Origin: JAMXLO01 sp963776505
Lineage (GTDB): Bacteria > Pseudomonadota > Alphaproteobacteria > Acetobacterales > Acetobacteraceae
Reading direction: 5' to 3'
Length of the DNA stretch: 64,000 nt
Assembly (NCBI GenBank): GCA_963776505.1
Contig: CAVZNH010000016.1
Location: 1-64,000, forward strand
Shown: in pieces, positions 10,002 to 19,906 of the stretch
Layout of the letters: each line of letters starts with the position of its first letter
Position numbering within the stretch: position 1 is the stretch's first letter
Notes under the pieces: model-generated
What the model was told of the DNA's origin: nothing
Seen by the model: the letters and a program-made list of their open reading frames with translations, nothing else
The model's database searches: none
Translations under genes and position numbers: made by a program

Positions 10002-11294
10002 CAGTCTGCTGAAAAACCCCTGAGTTTCGTTACCATACTGTCGTGTGGGGGTGAAAGGTCGGTTGTCTGGCCCGGTGCTGAGGGCCTGGAGCGCCGCTGG
10101 GTGCGTCATTGCGAGCTGTCCTACTGGCGGTGCCATTATGCAGAGACGAGTTTCGGAATGCGGACCAGATTGTAGGCAATGAGGTTGAGCAGAAAGTCCC
10201 CTGCGACGCGGCGAATGCCGCGATGCTTGGTTTTTCGCAGGGTACCATGCTGCTTGCCCCAGCCGAAGATGCACTCGATCATCGCGCGCCGTGATTGCGA
10301 TTTCGCATACCCCGTGTGTCGGGTTGTCCGTCCGTCGATGGCGCTGCGCCGCCGTCTGCCGGTCTTGGTCAGACCGTGGTTCTGCGTCACGTGTGGCGTG
10401 ACATCGGCGGCGCGAAGCTTCGCCGCATGATCGGCCGTGTCGTAGGCCTTGTCCTCGCCCACCGTGATACGACGGCCGGCGAGCTTGCGTCTGACCGCCA
10501 GCATCGCCTCGGAGGCGCGCCGCTCGGCCGTGCCAGTGGCCTTGCTGAGCATGCCTGCCACCGCCAGGCCGTGACGGTTCTCCATGGTGACGTGGCCCAT
10601 ATAAGACAGCTTCGCCTCGCGACCGGCCGCCTTGCGATACAGCCGGCTGTCAGGGTCGGTGGTGCTTTGGTGCGTGTCGTTCTTGCGGGTCTGCCCGTGG
10701 AAGTTCGAACCGTCCTCGTCACTGCCGTCCTTGGGGCGGAAGCTCCGTTGTGAGGCCCAGGCCTCGATCAACGTGCCGTCCACCGAGAAATGCTCGTCCG
10801 ACAGCAGCGGCTTCACCTGAGGATGATTGAGCAGCCGCGTCATGAACTTCTCAAACACCTCGCCGGCCTGCAGGCGTTCGCGGTTCTTGGTGAACGTCGT
10901 TGGATCCCACACCAAATCGTCCGGCGACAGGCCGACGAACCAGCGATACAGCAGGTTGTAGTTCAGTTGCTCCATCAGTTGCCGCTCCGAGCGGATGCCA
11001 TACAGCACCTGGATCAACAGGGCGCTCAGCAACTGCTCCGGTGGCACCGACGGTCGCCCCTCTCTCGCGTAGAGCCGGGCAAAGCTCCGGCTCAGCTCGG
11101 CCAATACATCGCGCACCAGCCCGCGTATCTTGCGCAACGGATGCCCGGGCGGAACACGCGAACTCAGGCGATACATAAGAAAACAGCCCACCCTGATCCC
11201 GGAACATACCGCGCATCCTGCCTTCCTCATCGTCTGAACGGCCGCAGAGAATCATGCACACACGATTGCAGGGAAGGGGTTTTTCAGCACACTG
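10002..11294 (-). mobile_element. IS5-family insertion sequence, 1293 bp
   Basis: The left end CAGTCTGCTGAAAAACCCCT and the right end (reverse complement CAGTGTGCTGAAAAACCCCT) match at 19 of 20 positions. CTAG target repeats flank it at 9998-10001 and 11295-11298. Size, ends, CTAG target and transposase type fit the IS5 family in the broad sense. Its left target repeat is shared with the IS701-like neighbour. Confidence 0.88.
10136..11216 (-). pseudogene. IS5-family transposase, probable N-terminal frameshift
   Basis: The body (residues from LSSRVPPGHPLRKIR onwards) is a full DDE domain: Asp in FSVDGTLIEAWAS, Asp in ITVGEDKAYDT and Glu in RAMIECIFGWGK. The expected N-terminus MRGMFRDQGGLFSYV starts at 11216 but is in another frame; the break lies at about 11170. 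An undisturbed 364-residue frame with a different, non-family N-terminus starts at 11230, so a shortened protein could still be made. Programmed frameshifting is known for some IS5 relatives but not at this position, so a simple indel is more likely. Confidence 0.75.
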
Positions 11295-11509
11295 CTAGGG
11301 CATTTCCCTGGTGGGGTCGGTCTTTGGGGTTGGACCGGCGATCCCTGTATTGTCGGCAGAATTCGTGGACGGTTGGCGGGTGTGATGAGGTTGCCTTTAG
11401 AAATGCGGAAATACTGCCATTCCTACACTGTCGGACCGCGCTAACGATTGAACTGTCGCCAGCACCGGACCGAGGTGCAAGCTACGTGGACCGCCGCAAG
11501 CTGGCCAAG

Positions 11510-13707
11510 CTACAAGAACGACACCGGGTCCACGTCCACGTCCACGCGTGCGCCACGCGTCACCGCCACTTTCCCGAGCCATCCCGCAATATCGGCTGCA
11601 CCGCCACATCTCGCCGCGTTTTCAGCAGCAATCGTCGCCGATGCCGCCCGCGCAGAACCGACAGCGGAGCCGGTGCTGGGCCCAGTACCTGCACCCCATC
11701 GCTGTGCGGCGCCGTTCGCCCGAGGTCGCGCGCCAGAGCATCCGCCGCCGCTGCGCTGTCCGCGGAAACGATCAGCGCCGCCAACCTCCCGTAGGGCGGC
11801 CAATGCCCAGGCCGCCGCTGCGCCGCCTCGCGCGCCATGAAGGCCGCCAGGTCGCCCTCCACCAGCGCCTGCATCACCGGGTGCTCGGGCGAGAACGTCT
11901 GGAGCAGCACGCGCCCCGGCGCCTCGGCGCGGCCCGCGCGCCCCGCCACCTGATGCAGCAACTGCACCGTCCGCTCCGCGGCGCGCAGATCGCCGCCGGC
12001 GAGGCCCAGGTCGGCGTCCACCACGCCAACCAGCGTCAGGTGGGGGAAGTGCCAGCCCTTGGCGACGATCTGGGTGCCGATGATCAGGTCCACCTCGCGC
12101 GCCTCGATCGCATGCGCCGCCGCGGCCGCCGCATCAGGGCCGGGCAACGTATCGGAGGCCATCACCAGCCGGCGCGCTTCGGGGAACAACGCCGCGGCCT
12201 CCTCGGTGATGCGCTCAACCCCCGGTCCGACCGGCACCAGGCTGTTCGCCGCACCGCACGCCGGGCACTCCTCGGGGATCGGCACGGTGTGGCCGCAATG
12301 ATGGCATTGCAACGCGCGGCGAACGCGGTGTTCCACCAGCCAGGCGGTGCAATTCGGGCACTGCATGCGATGGCCGCAATGTCGGCACAGCGTCAGCGGC
12401 GCGTAGCCGCGGCGGTTGAGGAACAGCATCGCCTGTTCGCCGCGCGCCAGCGTGTCCCGCACCGCGGCGATCAGCGGCGGCGCGAGGAAATGCCCCCGCT
12501 CGGGTGGCGCTGCGCGCATGTCCACGGCGGCCACCGAGGGCAGCACTGCCCCGCCATGCCGCGTCGGCAGCGTGATCCGGCGATAGCGGCCGGCCTCGAC
12601 GTTGGCCAGCGTCTCCAGCGACGGCGTGGCGGACACCAGCACGGCCGGCGCCTCGCAGAAGCGGGCCCGCACCACCGCCATGTCGCGGGCGTGGTAGACC
12701 ACACCCTCCTCCTGCTTGAACGCCGTCTCGTGCTCCTCATCGATCACCACCAGGCCGAGATCGGGGAATGGCAGGAACAGCGCCGAGCGCGCGCCAACCA
12801 CCACCGGCGCTGCGCCGGCGGCCACCGCATGCCAGGTCACGCGCCGCAGCCGTGAAGTGAGATCCGAGTGCCACACCGCTGGCGCGACGCCGAACCGGCG
12901 CTCGAAGCGCTCCAGCCACTGCGAGGACAGCGCGATCTCCGGCAGCAGCACCAGCGCCTGACGGCCAAGGCGCAGGCATTCGGCCACCGCTTCCAGATAG
13001 ACCTCGGTCTTGCCGGAGCCGGTCACCCCGTCCAACAGCGTGACGCTGAAGGCACGTGCCGCCACCGCCTGGCGCAGCGTGGCGGCGGCCGCCGACTGAT
13101 CCGGCGCCAGGACCTGTCCTTGATGCTCAGGGTCGGGGATCACAAACGGTGGTTCGATCGGCAGCACTGCGGGAACCAGCAGTCCCGCATCCGCCATGCC
13201 CCGCACGACACCGGCACCGACCCCTGCGGCGCGCGTCAGGTCGCCGGTGGCGCGCGGCTCATGTTGGGTCAGCGCGTCCAGCACCTTGCGCCGCGCCTCG
13301 GTGACCCGGGCGTCAGGCGGCGGGTCGGCGCGTCGCCAGCCGGTCGCCGGCGCACTCACCCCAGGCGCGACAACGCGCAACGCCATGGCCATCACTTCTC
13401 CGGGCGGGGCAAGGTTGTAGCTGGCCACCCAATCGACGAACCGGCGCAGCGCGGAACGCATCGGCGGCGTGTCGATCACGCCTGCCAGCGGTTTGAGCTT
13501 GCGATCCGGCACGCCCTCGTCGGCTTCCGTGTCCCATACCACCCCCACTTCCTCGCGGCGGTTCAGGGGAACCAGGACGACATCGCCGGGTTGAGGGTCC
13601 ATTCCGGGCGGGACCCGGTAGTCGAACGGGCCGGGCAGAGGATAGGGCAGCATGACCGGCACACGCCTTACGTCATGCGACGTTCGCTTCCGGTCGGTGG
13701 CCTGCAT
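11510..13707 (-). CDS. priA: Primosomal protein N' (replication restart helicase PriA), C-terminus frameshifted
   Basis: PriA reloads the replisome at collapsed forks. Visible parts are the N-terminal 3'-DNA-binding domain (VPVMLPYPLPGPFDYRVP), Walker A LLDGVTGSGKTEVYL, the DEEH box in VVIDEEHE, and the zinc cysteines in CRHCGHRMQCPNC and CHHCGHTVPIPEECPAC. The ATG at 13707 is preferred to the longer frame start at 13740 since PriA begins near this point. The undisturbed frame ends at 11560 with GSGKWR. Adding one base near 11580 restores the conserved tail WLGKVAVTRGARVDVDVDPVSFL-stop at 11510. Because PriA is nearly indispensable and its very end is conserved, a sequence error is plausible. 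It is divergent from the transaldolase gene. Confidence 0.92.
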
Positions 13708-13770
13708 CCTATATGATCCACATGGAGTTCCGCCTGGCATTCAGGCGTAGCCGCAAATCGGAGCGATGGC

Positions 13771-14427
13771 ATGAAGTTCTTCGTCGATACCGCCGACACA
13801 GCGGAGATCCGGTCGCTCGCCGCCAGCGGCCTGCTCGACGGCGTCACCACGAACCCTTCCCTGATGGCAAAGACCGGCAAGAAGTTCCAGGACGTGCTGG
13901 CCGACATCTGCGCGCATGTCCCAGGGCCGGTCAGCGCGGAGGTCGCGGCCACCGAGTTCGACGGGATGATGGCGGAGGCGCGTGTGCTGCGCAAAATCGC
14001 CAAGAATATCACGGTGAAGGTGCCGCTCACGCCGGACGGGCTGCGTGCCTGCCGCCGCCTGACCGAGGATGGCGCGATGGTCAACGTGACGCTGTGCTTT
14101 TCGGCGGCCCAGGCGATCCTGGCGGCCAAGGCGGGCGCCACCTTCGTCAGCCCGTTCATCGGCCGACTGGACGATGTGGGCGAGAACGGCATGGGCCTGA
14201 TCGCCGACATCGTTACGATCTTCCGCAACTACGACTACTTCAAGACCGAGGTGCTGGTCGCCTCGGTACGCAACCCGACCCACGTGGTGGAGGCCGCCAA
14301 GCTGGGCGCTCATGTCGCCACCGTGCCGCCGGCGATCCTGCGCCAGTTGTTCAACCATCCGCTGACCGACAAGGGCCTCGCGGCATTCCTCGCCGACTGG
14401 GCCAAGACCGGCCAGCAGATCGCCTGA
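13771..14427 (+). CDS. FSA-type transaldolase / fructose-6-phosphate aldolase
   Basis: 218 residues, the length of the short decameric transaldolase (TalC/FSA) subfamily. MKFFVDTADTAEIRSL, GVTTNPSLMAK and the Schiff-base lysine K83 in ITVKVPLT are diagnostic. It acts in the non-oxidative pentose phosphate pathway, either as transaldolase or as an aldolase on fructose 6-phosphate; sequence alone does not decide. It is followed 10 bases later by the DUF484 gene and by xerC on the same strand, a probable operon that is divergent from priA. Confidence 0.9.
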   Translation: MKFFVDTADTAEIRSLAASGLLDGVTTNPSLMAKTGKKFQDVLADICAHVPGPVSAEVAATEFDGMMAEARVLRKIAKNITVKVPLTPDGLRACRRLTEDGAMVNVTLCFSAAQAILAAKAGATFVSPFIGRLDDVGENGMGLIADIVTIFRNYDYFKTEVLVASVRNPTHVVEAAKLGAHVATVPPAILRQLFNHPLTDKGLAAFLADWAKTGQQIA

Positions 14428-14437
14428 TCCGTCGCGA

Positions 14438-15088
14438 ATGAGCCTGCCAGCCAGGGAGGCGGCGCCCCGGGTCGAAAGCCCGGGGGCAGAGGGAGCCGAC
14501 GCAGCCTTCGTCGAGGGGTTCCTGCGTGCCAATCCAGCCTGGCTGGCTGAGCATCCGGAATTGTATCGGGTGCTGGAGCCGCCGGTGCGGCTGCATGGCG
14601 ACGGCGTGACGGATCACATGGCGGCGCTGCTGCAAGTCCAGCGCGAGCGGGCCGACACCCTGCTGGCGGCTGGGCGCGCGACCGCCGGCCTCGCGGCTCG
14701 GGTGCAGGATGCGGTGCTGGCGCTGTTTCGCGCCGCCGATCCAGCCGAGTGCGTGAGCCATGAAATGCCGGGCCTTCTGGCAGTCGACGCGGCGCAGCTT
14801 TGCGTCGAGGCGGAGTATCCTGGCGCGCGCCGTTTGCCGACCGGCACGGTCTCGCGGTTGCTGAACGGGCGACAGGTGGTATTCCGCGACGCGCCCTCCG
14901 ATGCTCGCCTGCTGCACGCCGAGGCGGCGGGGCTGGCGCGCCACGATGCGCTGGTGCGCGTGCCGGGGGAGGGACCGGCGGCGCTGCTGGCGCTGCTGAC
15001 GCGTGATCGGCACATGCTCGATCCCGCGCGGGGAGCAGGTCCTCTAGGCTTCCTCGGCCGCGCCGTGGCCGCGGCACTCGGCCGCTGA
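14438..15088 (+). CDS. DUF484 family protein (GAF-like)
   Basis: 216 residues. The N-terminal segment FVEGFLRANPAWLAEHPEL is the DUF484 hallmark, followed by a short helical linker (LLQVQRERADTLL) and a GAF-like C-terminal half. The family is widespread in proteobacteria, lies typically beside xerC as here (4-base gap), and has no proven function. No catalytic residues are known. Confidence 0.85.
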   Translation: MSLPAREAAPRVESPGAEGADAAFVEGFLRANPAWLAEHPELYRVLEPPVRLHGDGVTDHMAALLQVQRERADTLLAAGRATAGLAARVQDAVLALFRAADPAECVSHEMPGLLAVDAAQLCVEAEYPGARRLPTGTVSRLLNGRQVVFRDAPSDARLLHAEAAGLARHDALVRVPGEGPAALLALLTRDRHMLDPARGAGPLGFLGRAVAAALGR

Positions 15089-15092
15089 CGCG

Positions 15093-15992
15093 GTGACCGG
15101 CGAGGAGGCACGGCAGGCCTTCCTCGAATGGCTCGGGCGGGAGCGTCACGGCGCCCCCCTTACGGTGGAGGCGTACGGTGCCGACATCGCGAGCTTCCTC
15201 GGATTTCTGACGCAGCATCTCGGTGGCGAGCCCGATCTGGCGGCGCTGGCGGCACTGCGGCAGGCCGATCTGCGCGCATGGCTGGCGCACGAGGCCACGG
15301 AGGGCGCCGGCAATGCGACCCGCGCCAGGCATCTGTCCGCGGTGCGCAGCTTCTTTCGCTTCCTCGCGCGCCGGCACGGCGTGGACAACCCCGCGCTGAA
15401 GCTGATTGCCACGCCACGCGGCAAGGCATCGGTCCCGCGGGCGCTGGCGACGGTTCAGGCGCGCGATGTCACCGAGCGGATCGCCGAGATGTCGGATGCC
15501 GCCGCGATGCAGGCGCGCGACACAGCGCTGTTCACTCTGCTGTACGGCTGCGGGCTGCGAATAGCAGAGGCATTGGCGCTCGATGTGCGCGACGCACCGG
15601 GAACGACGCTGCGCGTGATCGGCAAGGGCGGCAAGGAACGCATCGTGCCGGTGCTGCCGGCGGTGCAAGAGGCCGTCGCCGCCTGGCTGTCGCTGCATCC
15701 CGATCGGCAGCCGGACAGCCCGCTGTTTTTGGGTGCACGCGGAGGGCGCCTCGATCCCGCGGTGGCGCAGCGCACACTGCGGAACTTCCGCCGGCTGCAC
15801 GGCCTGCCAGAGCATGCGACACCGCACGCATTACGACACTCGTTCGCGACGCATCTGCTGGCCGGTGGCGCTGACCTGCGCTCGATCCAGGACCTGCTCG
15901 GACATGCCAGCCTATCCACCACACAGCGCTACACGGCAGTGGATGAGGCGCGGCTGGTGGAGGTATGGCGCAAGGCGCATCCCAGGGCTTGA
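15093..15992 (+). CDS. xerC: Tyrosine recombinase XerC
   Basis: 299 residues with a GTG start 4 bases after the DUF484 stop. The N-terminal SAM-like core-binding domain (about 1-95) is followed by the catalytic domain with R156 (CGLRIAEAL), K178 (GKGGK), H245-x-x-R248 (HALRHSFATHLL), H271 (LGHASLSTTQ) and the nucleophile Y280. The full RKHRHY set is present. XerC works with XerD at dif sites to resolve chromosome dimers. Sequence and position beside DUF484 favour XerC over XerD. Confidence 0.9.
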   Translation: MTGEEARQAFLEWLGRERHGAPLTVEAYGADIASFLGFLTQHLGGEPDLAALAALRQADLRAWLAHEATEGAGNATRARHLSAVRSFFRFLARRHGVDNPALKLIATPRGKASVPRALATVQARDVTERIAEMSDAAAMQARDTALFTLLYGCGLRIAEALALDVRDAPGTTLRVIGKGGKERIVPVLPAVQEAVAAWLSLHPDRQPDSPLFLGARGGRLDPAVAQRTLRNFRRLHGLPEHATPHALRHSFATHLLAGGADLRSIQDLLGHASLSTTQRYTAVDEARLVEVWRKAHPRA

Positions 15993-16004
15993 CCCTGCAG
16001 GCAA

Positions 16005-16379
16005 CTAACTTTCCGGCGCGCGCACGAAGCACAGGATGCCGACCTGCGGTGTCCAGCAGACTATGGCGCGGCCGGTTGGGTTGTCATTGCGATTTAGGAT
16101 CAGATGATCGGGCACCCGACGCCATTCGCCCCCGATCAGCGCCTCGTAGTGGCCATCGTTGAGGCGCGAATCCACCGGCCTGCAATCGGCCACAGAGCAG
16201 CACAGCGCGTTGGTCCAGGGCTGCCGCAGGCTATTGAACCATGGCGCGAGCGCTGGGTCCGCATCGGGTGGCGGCGCTGCCAGGACTGGCTGCGCGACGA
16301 AGGCCAGCGCAACCACGCCGACCTGCAGGCGCGTCACTATGGAACTGCGCACTGCATTCGACCGGCTGGCTGTCGGCAT
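16005..16379 (-). CDS. Small exported protein of unknown function
   Basis: 124 residues. The ATG at 16379 gives a clear Sec signal peptide (VGVVALAFVAQPVLA, cleavage likely after VLA at about residue 33). The mature part is short and has CCSVADC and a C-terminal ICWTPQVGILCFVRAPES, so four to five cysteines could form disulfides in the periplasm. I recall proteins with the CCSVADCRPVD pattern as uncharacterised periplasmic proteins in related alphaproteobacteria. It is convergent with xerC, with 12 bases between the stops. Confidence 0.7.
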   Translation of the reverse strand: MPTASRSNAVRSSIVTRLQVGVVALAFVAQPVLAAPPPDADPALAPWFNSLRQPWTNALCCSVADCRPVDSRLNDGHYEALIGGEWRRVPDHLILNRNDNPTGRAIVCWTPQVGILCFVRAPES

Positions 16380-16908
16380 TGGTTGACCTCCTGGCCCCCA
16401 CTGCGCGCCATCGTAGCGCGGCAGCGACAGGTTGCACGATGTGCCATGAATTGCTGCAACCAGAGTTGTGCTGAGCATTCCGTGCGGTTTCAAACAGAGG
16501 AAGAGGGGCTCGATGCGTCTTCGCGACCAGGGCATGCGTTGCCGAGTTCGCAACGACGGCGACCGGAATGACGTAGACATAAACGGGGACAGTGACACCG
16601 AGGCTGACGCTGCAGGCAGGCAGATCCGCCCACAACATCGACACTTTTCGGGACATTGTGCGAACGTGAGACGCCGACTGTAATGACGCCACCTCCGCCG
16701 GTGCGATCGGTCTGGCGCCGGCTGCATTTCGCGCGTGCTGGACTACCATCTGGCAGACACTGGCGGGGCTGCGAGATGACGCAGACCGACCTCGTCTGCC
16801 GACGAGTCGAACCATCGACCCGGATGGAGACGCTACAATCTCTCGTGAGCTGGGATCGCGATCCCACAAGTAATACAACGATGACCTGCCGCCGACGGAG
16901 GAGCACCA
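16380..16908. other. 529-bp intergenic stretch without a supported gene
   Basis: Only low-quality overlapping open frames are present; none resembles a known family or has a convincing start. The one clear structure is a perfect palindrome at 16851-16866. The stretch should hold the promoters of the exported protein (minus) and of the disulfide oxidoreductase (plus). Confidence 0.5.
16851..16866. promoter_or_regulatory. Perfect 16-bp palindrome upstream of the disulfide oxidoreductase
   Basis: TGGGATCGCGATCCCA is self-complementary and centred about 50 bases before the start at 16909. Position and symmetry suit a dimeric regulator site. No sigma-70 boxes around it are clear enough to call. 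Confidence 0.35.
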
Positions 16909-18286
16909 GTGCAGACGTATGACGCCATCATCATCGGCAGCGGCCAGGCCGGCCCATCCCTCGCCAAGCGTCTCGCAGATACCGGACGACACGTCGCAAT
17001 CATCGAACGCGGCGCATTCGGCGGGACATGCATCAATACAGGCTGCACGCCCACCAAGACATTGGTCGCCAGTGCCTATGCCGCACACATGGCGCGACGC
17101 GCCGCCGAGTTCGGTGTGGTGGTCGGCGGCGGTGTCACGGTGGACATGCGGCGGGTGAAGCAGCGCAAGGACGAGATCGTCACGTCATGGAGTGCGGCGA
17201 CCGAAGCATCCTTGCGCGCGACCGAGAACTGCACCGTGCATCGCGGCCACGCGCGCTTCGTCGGCCCGCACGAGATCGAGGTCGGCAGCGAACGTCTGAC
17301 CGCGCAGCAGGTCTTCATCAATGTCGGCGGCAGGGCAGCGGTGCCCGCAGTCCCCGGCATCGACAGCGTGCCCTACCTCACCAACTCCACGGTGCTCGGT
17401 CTGGATGCCGTGCCGCGGCATCTGATCATACTCGGGGGCAGCTACATCGGACTGGAGTTCGCGCAGATCTTCCGGCGCTTCGGCGCGGAGGTTTCCGGTA
17501 CTGGAAGCCGCGCCTCGGCTGGTGCCACGCGAGGATGCGGAGATCTCCGCCGCGATACGCGGCATCCTGGAGAGCGAAGGTGTGCGCATCGTCTGCGCTG
17601 TGCGCGACGTGGCGGTGTCGCCGTCACAGCAAGGCGTCGAACTGGGTCTGACCGGTGGCGACACGCACCTTACGATCGAGGGCTCACATCTGCTGCTCGC
17701 GACGGGACGGCGGCCGAACACCGATGATCTGGGCCTTGACCGAGCGGGCGTCACAGTCGATGCGCGCGGCTTCATCACCGTGGATGAGCAGTTGCGCACC
17801 AACGTGCCGGGCATCTGGGCGCTCGGCGAATGCAACGGCCGCGGCGCGTTCACCCACACGTCCTACAATGACTTCGAGATCGTCGCTGCCAATCTGCTGG
17901 ATGGCGAGATCCGGACGGTGAACGACCGGATCGGCGCTTATGCGCTCTACACCGATCCACCGCTCGGGCGCGCGGGCATGACCGAGACCGAAGCACGAAG
18001 TTCGGGCCATAACGTGCTGGTCGCCAGCATGGCCATGGCGGACGTGGCACGAGCAATCGAGAAAGGCGAGACCGCGGGGCTGATGAAGCTTGTCGTGGAC
18101 GGCGAGACCCGCAAGATCCTTGGGGCGGCAATCCTCGGCACGGGCGGCGATGAGGCCATCCACTGCATTCTCGACCTGATGTATGCCGGCGCGCCCGACA
18201 CGGTGCTGCGACGGGCCATGCACATCCACCCGACAGTGGCGGAACTGCTGCCGTCGCTTGCGGCGGAGCTGACGCCGGTGCCTTGA
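16909..18286 (+). pseudogene. Class I pyridine nucleotide-disulfide oxidoreductase (mercuric reductase-like), single frameshift
   Basis: Joined frames give about 459 residues: FAD-binding GSGQAG (residues 11-16), redox-active disulfide CINTGC in GGTCINTGCTPTK, NAD(P)-binding GGSYIGLEFAQ, second FAD motif GIWALGECNG, and the dimerisation domain with HIHPTVAELLP at the end. The frame breaks near 17495, where VLEAAPRLVPRED should follow FGAEV. These enzymes include mercuric reductases, dihydrolipoamide dehydrogenases and many unassigned members. There is no HMA domain, no C-terminal vicinal Cys pair and no mer gene nearby, so Hg reduction is not supported. Confidence 0.8.
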
Positions 18287-18338
18287 CACTACGCCCAGCC
18301 TCCGGCGGGATACTCGGCAGTAGGTCAAGGAAAATCCC

Positions 18339-19545
18339 ATGAAATTCGGCATCTTCTACGAGCTGCAACTGCCGCGCCCCTGGGGGCCGGACGATGAGCG
18401 CCAGCTCTATCAGAATGCGCTCGATCAGGTGGAGCTGGCCGACCGGCTTGGCTACGACTACGCCTGGGAGGTCGAACATCATTTCCTCGAGGAATACTCC
18501 CACTCGCCGGCCCCCGAAGTGTTTCTCGGTGCGGCCAGCCAGCGGACCAAGAACATCCGGCTCGGCCACGGCATCGTGCAGCTCACCACCAATCCGCCGC
18601 AGCGCGTCGCCGAACGCATCGCGGCACTCGACCTGGTCTCCAACGGCCGCGTCGAGATGGGCACCGGCGAGTCGGCATCGGTCACCGAACTCGGCGGCTT
18701 CGACCGCGACATGGAGACCAAGCGCGAGGTCTGGGAGGACGCACTCCGCTGCATCATCCCGATGTTCAAGGATCAGGGCGTGGAGCTCGACACCAAGTGG
18801 CACAAGATGCCGATGCGCAACGTGCTGCCCAAGCCGGTGCAGAAGCCACACCCGCCGCTGTGGGTTGCGTGCTCGCAGCTCGAGACGATCGAGATGGCCG
18901 GCCGTCGCGGACTGGGCGCGCTGGGCTTTCAGTTCCTTTAGCGCGGATGCCGCGCACGCCTGGGTGCACGCGTATTACAACGCATTCGTCAAGCAGCAGG
19001 AGAAGCTGGCCGACTACCAGACCAACCCGAACATCGCGCTGGTCAGCTACTTCATGTGTGCCGAGACGGATGAGGAGGCGCGGCGCCGCGCGGACGGCGC
19101 GACGTTCTTCCAGTTCGCGCTGCGCTATTACGGTTCAAGCTCCGGGCGGAAGCGGCCGGATCCCTACACCGTCAACATGTGGGACGAATACAACAAGTGG
19201 AAGCGCGAGAATCCCGAGGCAGCGGCGCGGGCGATCTCGGGCGGACTGATCGGCTCGCCCGAGACACTGCGGCGCAAGCTGCGGCGGTTCCTCACCTCGA
19301 ACATCGACCAGGTGATCCTGCTCAACCAAGCGGGCAAGAATTCCCACCCGCACATCTGCGAAAGCCTGGAGCTCTTCGCGCGAGAGGTGATGCCGGAATT
19401 CCACGCCGACGAGCCCGCGCACCAGGAGTGGAAGCGTCGCGTGCTGGCGCGTGAGATCGAACTCGAAGAGATCGATACCACGCCGTATCGCGAGCGGTTC
19501 GGTCCGAACACGGTGCCGGTGCCGGCAAGACCGGCGGCGGAATAG
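18339..19545 (+). pseudogene. LLM class flavin-dependent oxidoreductase, single frameshift
   Basis: About 401 residues of the bacterial luciferase-like superfamily: MKFGIFYELQLPRPWGPDDE, WEVEHHFLEEYSHSPAPEVFLGAASQRTKNIRLGHG in the usual N-terminal places, and RIAALDLVSNGRVEMGTGE. A good AAGGA site precedes the ATG at 18339. The frame is lost at about 18937, where one extra T in CCTTTAGC creates a TAG; removing it gives SADAAHAWVHAYYNAF and similarity then continues to 19545. This T-run position makes a sequence error likely. Substrate is unknown; this is the third LLM enzyme in the window. Confidence 0.8.
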
Positions 19546-19555
19546 GCAGTCTGCA

Positions 19556-19587
19556 GTCACCGCACGGGGTGCGTTCCGTGCGGTGAC
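19556..19587. terminator. Hairpin between convergent genes
   Basis: GTCACCGCACGG and CCGTGCGGTGAC form a perfect 12-bp stem with an 8-nt loop, located 11 bases after the LLM stop and just past the convergent small membrane protein's stop. There is no T tract, so it is a stem-loop stopper or RNA-stabilising end more than a textbook intrinsic terminator. Confidence 0.5.
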
Positions 19588-19592
19588 GCGAC

Positions 19593-19745
19593 CTATGCCG
19601 GCAGGCCGGTGAACGCGAGCGCCACCGCAACAGTCGCGACAAAGAAGCCAACTGCGACCAGGAACGGCGCCAGCTGCGTATGCTTCGAGGCAAAACCGTG
19701 GCTGCTGACTGGCGAGAAGCCTGCGGCCGGATGGGTTACACTCAT
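19593..19745 (-). CDS. Small single-span membrane protein
   Basis: 50 residues from the ATG at 19745: a polar N-terminal half and one hydrophobic helix LAPFLVAVGFFVATVAVALAF ending three residues before the C-terminus. A longer in-frame start at 19868 exists but its extra residues look non-coding. Size and layout recall small respiratory or stress-related membrane subunits, but I do not recognise a family. Confidence 0.5.
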   Translation of the reverse strand: MSVTHPAAGFSPVSSHGFASKHTQLAPFLVAVGFFVATVAVALAFTGLPA

Positions 19746-19906
19746 GGTGGATTGCCCTTGATCTGCTGCATGAGTGTCAAATCTGCACCATGCGCCATCG
19801 GCGTGGCTTTGATTCAGATCAAAAGGTAAGTGCTGCTGCCCCTCCACGGCTCTCGCCGCATCCGCCACACTCCCGGCAGCGTTGCGTTACAAGGGTTTGG
19901 CCTGCC

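Noticed and set aside
10105..10115. GTCATTGCGAG inside the IS5-like element as a further repeat copy
   Set aside because: Only about ten bases match, without the rest of the arm or its inverted partner; chance is enough.
11548..13716. Long plus-strand frames opposite priA (435 and 282 codons)
   Set aside because: Arg/His-rich shadow frames typical of high-GC DNA; no family similarity, whereas the minus strand encodes PriA with all motifs.
16909..18286. Mercuric reductase as a firm name
   Set aside because: No mer operon genes, no HMA domain and no C-terminal vicinal cysteines; only the general disulfide oxidoreductase fold is supported.
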